18,793 bases of DNA from CAYXXN01 sp964469055 (GTDB taxonomy: Bacteria; Acidobacteriota; Thermoanaerobaculia; Multivoradales; JAHEKO01). Under the pieces are notes generated by a model. That model worked only from the letters and a program-made list of their open reading frames with translations, was not told the origin of the DNA and made no database searches. The DNA lies in contig CAYXXN010000042.1 of the NCBI GenBank assembly GCA_964469055.1, positions 1-18,793 of the forward strand, read 5' to 3'. Below, in pieces: positions 14,646 through 18,793 of this stretch (its first letter is position 1; each line of letters begins with the position of its first letter). The position numbers and the translations under genes were made by a program.

Positions 14646-16418
14646 ATGCATCGCGGAGTGTGCAATCGACCCTGGGCGGCGCTCCTGGCGGGGGCGCTCG
14701 TGACCGCCGCGAGCGGCGCCCAGGAGCCTGCGCCGGTCTTCCCGCTCGCCGAGGTCGCCCCGGGCCTGCGCGGCACCGGCTGGTCCGTCTTTCAAGGGAG
14801 CGAGCCGGAGGCGTTCGACGTCGAGGTGCTCGGCGTCTGGCACGACGCCGTGGCGCCGGACACGAGCTACATCCTGGCGCGGCTCTCCGGGCGCGGCCTG
14901 GAAGAGACCGGGGTCATCGCCGGCATGAGCGGCAGCCCGGTCTACGTCGACGATCGCCTAATCGGCGCCGTCGCCTTCGGCTGGCCGATGTCGCAAGAGG
15001 CGATCGCCGGCATCACACCGATCGAGCAGATGGGCCGGCTGCGCGAGACCGAGGCCGGGGCGCCGCTCGTCGGCTCCGGCCGGCCGCTGGTCGACCTGGC
15101 GACCCTGGCCCGCGCCGAGTTCTCCCCGAGCTTGCTCGCCGAGGCTTGGGCGCGGTTGGCGCCGCCGCCGAGCGGGAGGGGCGGCGGTCTGCTGTGGACC
15201 GGCGCCGGCTTCGGAGCGCGGGGTCGGGCGCTGCTCGCCGAGGCCCTGGGGGCGGAGCTGGCGCCTGCCGGCAGCGCCCCGGAGCTGGCCGGCGAGCTCT
15301 CCCCCGGCGACGCCGTGGCGGCCGTGCTCATGACGGGCGACCTGCAGCTCGCCGCCACCGGCACGCTCACCGCCCGCACCGGCGAAGAGGTGCTCGCCTT
15401 CGGTCACCCCTTCCTCGGCCTGGGCGACGTGCGCCTGCCGATGGCCAAAGCGGAGGTGGTGACGGTGGTAGCCAGCCGTCTGCAGTCCTTCAAGCTCGTC
15501 AACCTCGGCCCGGTGGTGGGCGCTTTCGACCTCGATCGGGCGCCGGGAATGCGGGGCCGCTTGGGCCTCGTGGCGCCGATGGTGCCACTCGCGGTCGCCG
15601 TCCGCGGCAGCCGCGAGGCGGACTACGAGCTCGCGATCGTCGACCTGCCGCAGCTCGTGCCGTTGCTCGCCGCCACCGGTGTCCTGGGCGCCGTCGATGC
15701 CACGACGCAGGCGGCCGGCGTGGGCACGGTGGATCTGGCGATGCGACTCGAGCTCGCCGGCAGGGATCCGATCCTGCTCGAGCAGAGCTTCGACGGCAGC
15801 GAGGCGGCGCTGCAGGCGGGGCTCTACCTGCTCGCCCTCACCGGCATCCTGGTCGACAACGCGTGGGGCGCGGTCGAGCTCGAGTCGATCGCGGTCGAGG
15901 CCCGGCAAGGGCCCGAGCCGCACGGCGCGCGGCTCCTGGCGGCACATCCCGACCGCCGGGTCGTGCGGCCCGGCGAGCGGCTGGGCATCGAAGTCGAGCT
16001 GGCGCCGTTCCGCGGCGCGCCCTTCCGCGAGCGCCTCGAGATCCAGATTCCCGAGGAGCTGCCCGACGGGCCCTACTTCGTCCTGGTCGGCGACGGCGCC
16101 AGCGCCGACACGGCACGGCTGACCGTCGAGAAGGCCGCCCCGGAGAACCTCGAGCAGGTCCTGGACCTGCTGCGCTCGCTCACCTCGCGCCGGCGCCTCG
16201 TCGCCCTCGGCTTGCGGCCGGCGGCGGGACTGCGGGTGGCCGGCGAGCCACTGCCGGAGCTGCCGGGGTCACTGCGCAGTCTCTGGCAGGCCGGCGATGC
16301 CGTCGGCGCGCAAGCCCTGGAGGTCGCCCTGACGCCGCTCGCCGCGGTCTCGCTGTCGGCCCCGGCGGCGGGCTTGACGCGGGTCGACCTCGAGGTGCGG
16401 CGCGACCCGAGCTCCTAG
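14646..16418 (+). CDS. Exported SpoIVB-type (S55) peptidase-domain protein
   Basis: The product is 590 aa from ATG 14646, which has GGAGG (14631-14635) 10 nt upstream and begins directly with a Sec signal peptide (MHRGVCNRPWAALLAGALVTAASGA, cleavage near SGA). ATG 14619 would add 9 residues; the numbers here count from that longer form. The S55 features are GLRGTGWSVFQG, FDVEVLGV, the serine motif GVIAGMSGSPVYVDDRLIGAV (S104 expected nucleophile), GITPIEQM, and FGHPFLGLG (H263). The serine motif precedes the histidine motif, the reverse of what I recall for Bacillus SpoIVB. The C-terminal 250 residues look like beta-rich accessory domains. Its substrate is unknown. The exported beta-propeller gene starts 26 bp downstream and may encode a partner. 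Confidence 0.82.
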   Translation: MHRGVCNRPWAALLAGALVTAASGAQEPAPVFPLAEVAPGLRGTGWSVFQGSEPEAFDVEVLGVWHDAVAPDTSYILARLSGRGLEETGVIAGMSGSPVYVDDRLIGAVAFGWPMSQEAIAGITPIEQMGRLRETEAGAPLVGSGRPLVDLATLARAEFSPSLLAEAWARLAPPPSGRGGGLLWTGAGFGARGRALLAEALGAELAPAGSAPELAGELSPGDAVAAVLMTGDLQLAATGTLTARTGEEVLAFGHPFLGLGDVRLPMAKAEVVTVVASRLQSFKLVNLGPVVGAFDLDRAPGMRGRLGLVAPMVPLAVAVRGSREADYELAIVDLPQLVPLLAATGVLGAVDATTQAAGVGTVDLAMRLELAGRDPILLEQSFDGSEAALQAGLYLLALTGILVDNAWGAVELESIAVEARQGPEPHGARLLAAHPDRRVVRPGERLGIEVELAPFRGAPFRERLEIQIPEELPDGPYFVLVGDGASADTARLTVEKAAPENLEQVLDLLRSLTSRRRLVALGLRPAAGLRVAGEPLPELPGSLRSLWQAGDAVGAQALEVALTPLAAVSLSAPAAGLTRVDLEVRRDPSS

Positions 16419-16444
16419 CGGGGCGCGGCGGGAAGGGACGAAGG

Positions 16445-18610
16445 ATGGCGATGAGAGCGCGAGCCGGGCGAACGATCCTCGTGGCCGTCCTGGTGGCCGG
16501 AGCCCTCGGCGCCACCGAGGTGCGCTTCTTCGCGCAGCGCACCCGTGACGCCTTCCTGCAGGGCACTCTCGAGGGAGTGAGCGTCGACGAGACGGGCGCC
16601 CTGCGGCTGGCCGCCGGGGTCGCACCGGTCGGCGAGATCGGCGAGCCGTTCGTCTTCGCGGCGGCCGAGCACCGCGAGGGCTGGGTTCTGGGCACGGGCA
16701 ATTCGGGTCGCGTGTTGCTGCTCGCCGCCGATGGCCGCCCGCGCACGCTCTTCGCCGCCGCGGAGCCCCTCGTCCTCGCCTTGCGTGTGGAGGAGGACGG
16801 CACGGTCTACGCGGGCTCCTCGCCGCGCGGCAAGGTCTACCGCATCGACCCCGACGGCACCGCGGCCGTCTTCTTCGATCCCGGTGAGACGTACATCTGG
16901 GCCCTGGAGCGCGCTGCCTCGGGCGAGCTGTTGGTGGCGACCGGCACCGAGGGGCGCCTCTTCGCCGTCGACGTGAGCGGGCGGGGGCGGGTGCTCTACG
17001 ACGCGGACGAGCCCCACCTGCGATCGCTCCAGCCGGAGGCCGCGGGCGGAGTCCTGATCGGCACCGCCGGCGAGGGCCTGGTCCTGCGCCTCGACCGGGA
17101 GGGGCGCGCGCGCACGCTCTTCGACGGCGCGCAGCCCGAGGTCGTCGCCTTGACCTCGGCACCCGACGGCCGCGCTTGGGCGGCGCTGGTCGACTCCGAG
17201 GCGAGTCTGCGCAGCACGGCGATCGAGGCGGAGAATGGCGACGGGGCAAACGGGGAGGAAGGGGAGGGCGAGGCGACGGAGTCGGAAACCGTCTCGGTCG
17301 CCGTCGAAAGTAGCGGCCCGGCGCCGCGCCGTGGCCCGCGCTCCGAGATCGTGCGGATCTCCCCCGAGGGTCTGGTCGAGAGCCTCTACCGCTTCGAGGA
17401 GGAGACCGTCTACGACGTGACCTTCACCGCCGACCGCCTGTGGGTGGCGACCGGTCTCCAGGGCAAGGTGTTCAGCCTGCGGGACGGCCGGGTCTTGCTC
17501 GAGCAGGACCTGGGGCCCCGGCAGGTCATCGGGGTTCTGCCCGGGCCGAACGGCCCCACCTTCGCCACCACCAACGCCGCCGGCCTCTACCGCTCGCTGG
17601 CGGCGACCGTGCGGCGCGGCGTCTACACCAGCGCGCCGCTCGACGCCGGCCAGGTGGCGGACTTCGGCACCCTGCGCTGGCTGGGCGAGCTGCCGCCGGG
17701 CGCCGGCGTGAGCCTCGCGGCACGCAGCGGCATGAGCCGTCAGCCGGACCGCACCTGGACGGAGTGGACCCCCGCCGCGAGCGGCAGCGAAGCGTCGCTG
17801 GCCGCTCTGGCGGCCGGGCGCTGGGTGCAGTGGCGGGCCGAGCTCGAGGCGGGCGCGGGACCCTCGCCGGTGGTGGCGGCGGTCGAGCTCGCGTACCGTC
17901 AGCGGAACCTCCCGGCCCGCGTCACCGAGCTCACGGCGCTCGATCCCGGCCAGGTCCTCGTGCCGTCGAGCTTCGACACCGGCAGCCAGGTCTACGAGCT
18001 CGCCGAACCGGGACGCGAGGGGATCTTCACCAGCGTCGAGCCCGCGGCGGAGGCGGAGGCCGGCCGCTGGAAGACCCTGTGGCGCTACGGCTTCCGCACC
18101 CTGCGCTGGCAAGTGGAGGATCCCAACGGGGACGAGCTCGAGGCCGAGCTCGAGTTCCGACCCGCGGCGGGCGAGGAGTGGTTTCCGATGGCGGACGAGA
18201 TCGAGGAGACGCACTACAGCTTCGACGCCACGGCCCTGCCGGACGGCCTCTACCGCTTCCGCGTGCAGGTCTCGGACGAAGCGAGCAACCGCGGCGGCGG
18301 CGCGCGGGTCGGCGAACGGGTGAGCGAGCCGATCATCGTCGACCACACCCCGCCCCGCCTGTTGGAGACCCGGCGCGGGAACGCGGGGATCGAGGTCGAT
18401 GTCGACGACGCCTGGAACCCGCTACGGCGCGCGGAAGTGAGCATCGACGCCGGGGAATGGCAGGCCCTGGTGCCGGCCGATGGACTCCTCGACGGGCGGC
18501 GTGAGACACTGCGCGTCGAGCTTCCGAACGATCCCGGCATCGTCCTCTTGCGGGTGATGGACGCCTCGTTCAACGCCGCGACCTTCGAACTCGCGGCCGG
18601 TGCTCCATGA
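16445..18610 (+). CDS. Exported beta-propeller protein with C-terminal beta-sandwich domains
   Basis: The 721-aa product has a signal peptide (residues 8-23, ILVAVLVAGALGA, cleavage near LGA-TEV). Residues 35-390 contain repeated propeller strands of about 40-45 residues with the form VxxGTGxxGRVxxLxxDGRxRxLF, seen at about 80-103, 120-144, 161-185, 203-225 and 330-352. This implies a six- or seven-bladed fold. An acidic, glycine-rich insert (260-285) interrupts it. Residues 390-490 resemble a discoidin- or jelly-roll-like module (GVYTSAPLDAGQVADFGTL), and 540-635 resemble a fibronectin/Ig-like domain (WQVEDPNGDELEAEL, YRFRVQVSDEASN). No catalytic motif is visible, so function is unknown. ATG 16445 has GAAGGGA just upstream; ATG 16451 is an alternative. 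The stop overlaps the coaD start (ATGA). Confidence 0.85.
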   Translation: MAMRARAGRTILVAVLVAGALGATEVRFFAQRTRDAFLQGTLEGVSVDETGALRLAAGVAPVGEIGEPFVFAAAEHREGWVLGTGNSGRVLLLAADGRPRTLFAAAEPLVLALRVEEDGTVYAGSSPRGKVYRIDPDGTAAVFFDPGETYIWALERAASGELLVATGTEGRLFAVDVSGRGRVLYDADEPHLRSLQPEAAGGVLIGTAGEGLVLRLDREGRARTLFDGAQPEVVALTSAPDGRAWAALVDSEASLRSTAIEAENGDGANGEEGEGEATESETVSVAVESSGPAPRRGPRSEIVRISPEGLVESLYRFEEETVYDVTFTADRLWVATGLQGKVFSLRDGRVLLEQDLGPRQVIGVLPGPNGPTFATTNAAGLYRSLAATVRRGVYTSAPLDAGQVADFGTLRWLGELPPGAGVSLAARSGMSRQPDRTWTEWTPAASGSEASLAALAAGRWVQWRAELEAGAGPSPVVAAVELAYRQRNLPARVTELTALDPGQVLVPSSFDTGSQVYELAEPGREGIFTSVEPAAEAEAGRWKTLWRYGFRTLRWQVEDPNGDELEAELEFRPAAGEEWFPMADEIEETHYSFDATALPDGLYRFRVQVSDEASNRGGGARVGERVSEPIIVDHTPPRLLETRRGNAGIEVDVDDAWNPLRRAEVSIDAGEWQALVPADGLLDGRRETLRVELPNDPGIVLLRVMDASFNAATFELAAGAP

Positions 18611-18793
18611 CCGGCAAGCGTATCGCCGTCTACCCCGGGTCCTTCGATCCCTTGCACAAGGGGCACGTCGACATCATCGAACGCTGCCGCTCGATCTTCG
18701 ACGAGGTCGTCGTCGCGGTGCTCTCCAACGACGAGAAGCGGCCGCTCTTTTCGGTCGAGGAGCGGATGGAGATGATCGGCGAGGTCGTCGCCG
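18607..18793 (+). CDS. coaD: Phosphopantetheine adenylyltransferase CoaD (5' part, cut by right edge)
   Basis: Sixty-two codons are visible, reading MTGKRIAVYPGSFDPLHKGHVDII. This carries the nucleotidyltransferase GSFDP block and the (H/T)xGH motif as HKGH; most CoaD proteins have TxGH at this place. ERCRSIFDEVVVAVLSNDEKRPLFSVEERMEMI follows, also typical of CoaD. The enzyme makes dephospho-CoA from 4'-phosphopantetheine and ATP, the penultimate step of CoA synthesis. The ATG overlaps the stop of the beta-propeller gene as ATGA, indicating translational coupling. The remaining two-thirds of the gene lie beyond the window. Confidence 0.95.
   Translation, partial: MTGKRIAVYPGSFDPLHKGHVDIIERCRSIFDEVVVAVLSNDEKRPLFSVEERMEMIGEVVA

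Noticed and set aside
14297..16444. Upstream in-frame extension of the beta-propeller gene by over 700 codons
   Set aside because: The extension overlaps tsaC and the S55 gene in another frame and is Arg-rich nonsense. ATG 16445 has a ribosome binding site and a signal peptide directly after it.
16415..18346. 643-codon minus-strand open frame opposite the beta-propeller gene
   Set aside because: It is a shadow of a plus-strand gene with a signal peptide and repeats; the antisense product shows no domain logic.

Overview
This is a very GC-rich, densely packed bacterial segment. It holds 17 protein genes, two of them cut by the window edges. I see no rRNA, tRNA, CRISPR array, transposase or phage gene. 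Exported proteins with Sec-type leaders, an S55-type secreted protease, a secreted beta-propeller protein and frequent GTG starts suggest a high-GC Gram-negative. Acidobacteriota is my best guess, but that is inference and not proven here. The only gene that recalls Alphaproteobacteria is the NadQ/NrtR-like regulator.

Layout. (1) 1-906: the 5' end of an exported protein gene on the minus strand, divergent from an exported ankyrin-repeat protein gene. (2) 915-6492: an NAD module. A Nudix-winged-helix regulator (NadQ/NrtR type) is followed by a regulatory stretch of about 100 bp holding a promoter, a hairpin with a T-run and a palindrome. Then come nadA, nadB and nadC (de novo NAD synthesis from aspartate) and lipA (lipoyl synthase). 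The gap between nadB and nadC holds a decayed tandem copy of the 5' end of nadC. (3) 6493-6647: a convergent intergenic region with a perfect 23-bp inverted repeat whose loop is a textbook G-quadruplex motif. (4) 6648-7535: a minus-strand DMT/EamA transporter. (5) About 7579 to the right edge: a long plus-strand run with short gaps. It encodes a GNAT acetyltransferase, a PaaA-like diiron protein, proline dehydrogenase, a class I amidotransferase-like protein, a Crp-family regulator, a YkgJ-type cysteine-cluster protein, RecN, TsaC, an exported S55 peptidase, an exported beta-propeller protein and CoaD (truncated by the edge).

How the genes work together. NadA, NadB and NadC turn aspartate and dihydroxyacetone phosphate into nicotinate mononucleotide. 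The regulator next to them has a degenerate Nudix box, as expected for a sensor of an NAD-related metabolite rather than a hydrolase, and palindromic DNA lies just ahead of nadA. The GNAT/diiron/PRODH/GATase block looks like a small uncharacterised metabolic cluster acting on proline or another amine or CoA substrate; this is inference. The S55 peptidase and the beta-propeller protein both carry signal peptides and probably act outside the cytoplasm, perhaps together. The most unusual observations are the nadC 5' tandem relic, the hairpin/G-quadruplex element, the compact nadA control region and the apparently permuted catalytic order in the S55 peptidase.
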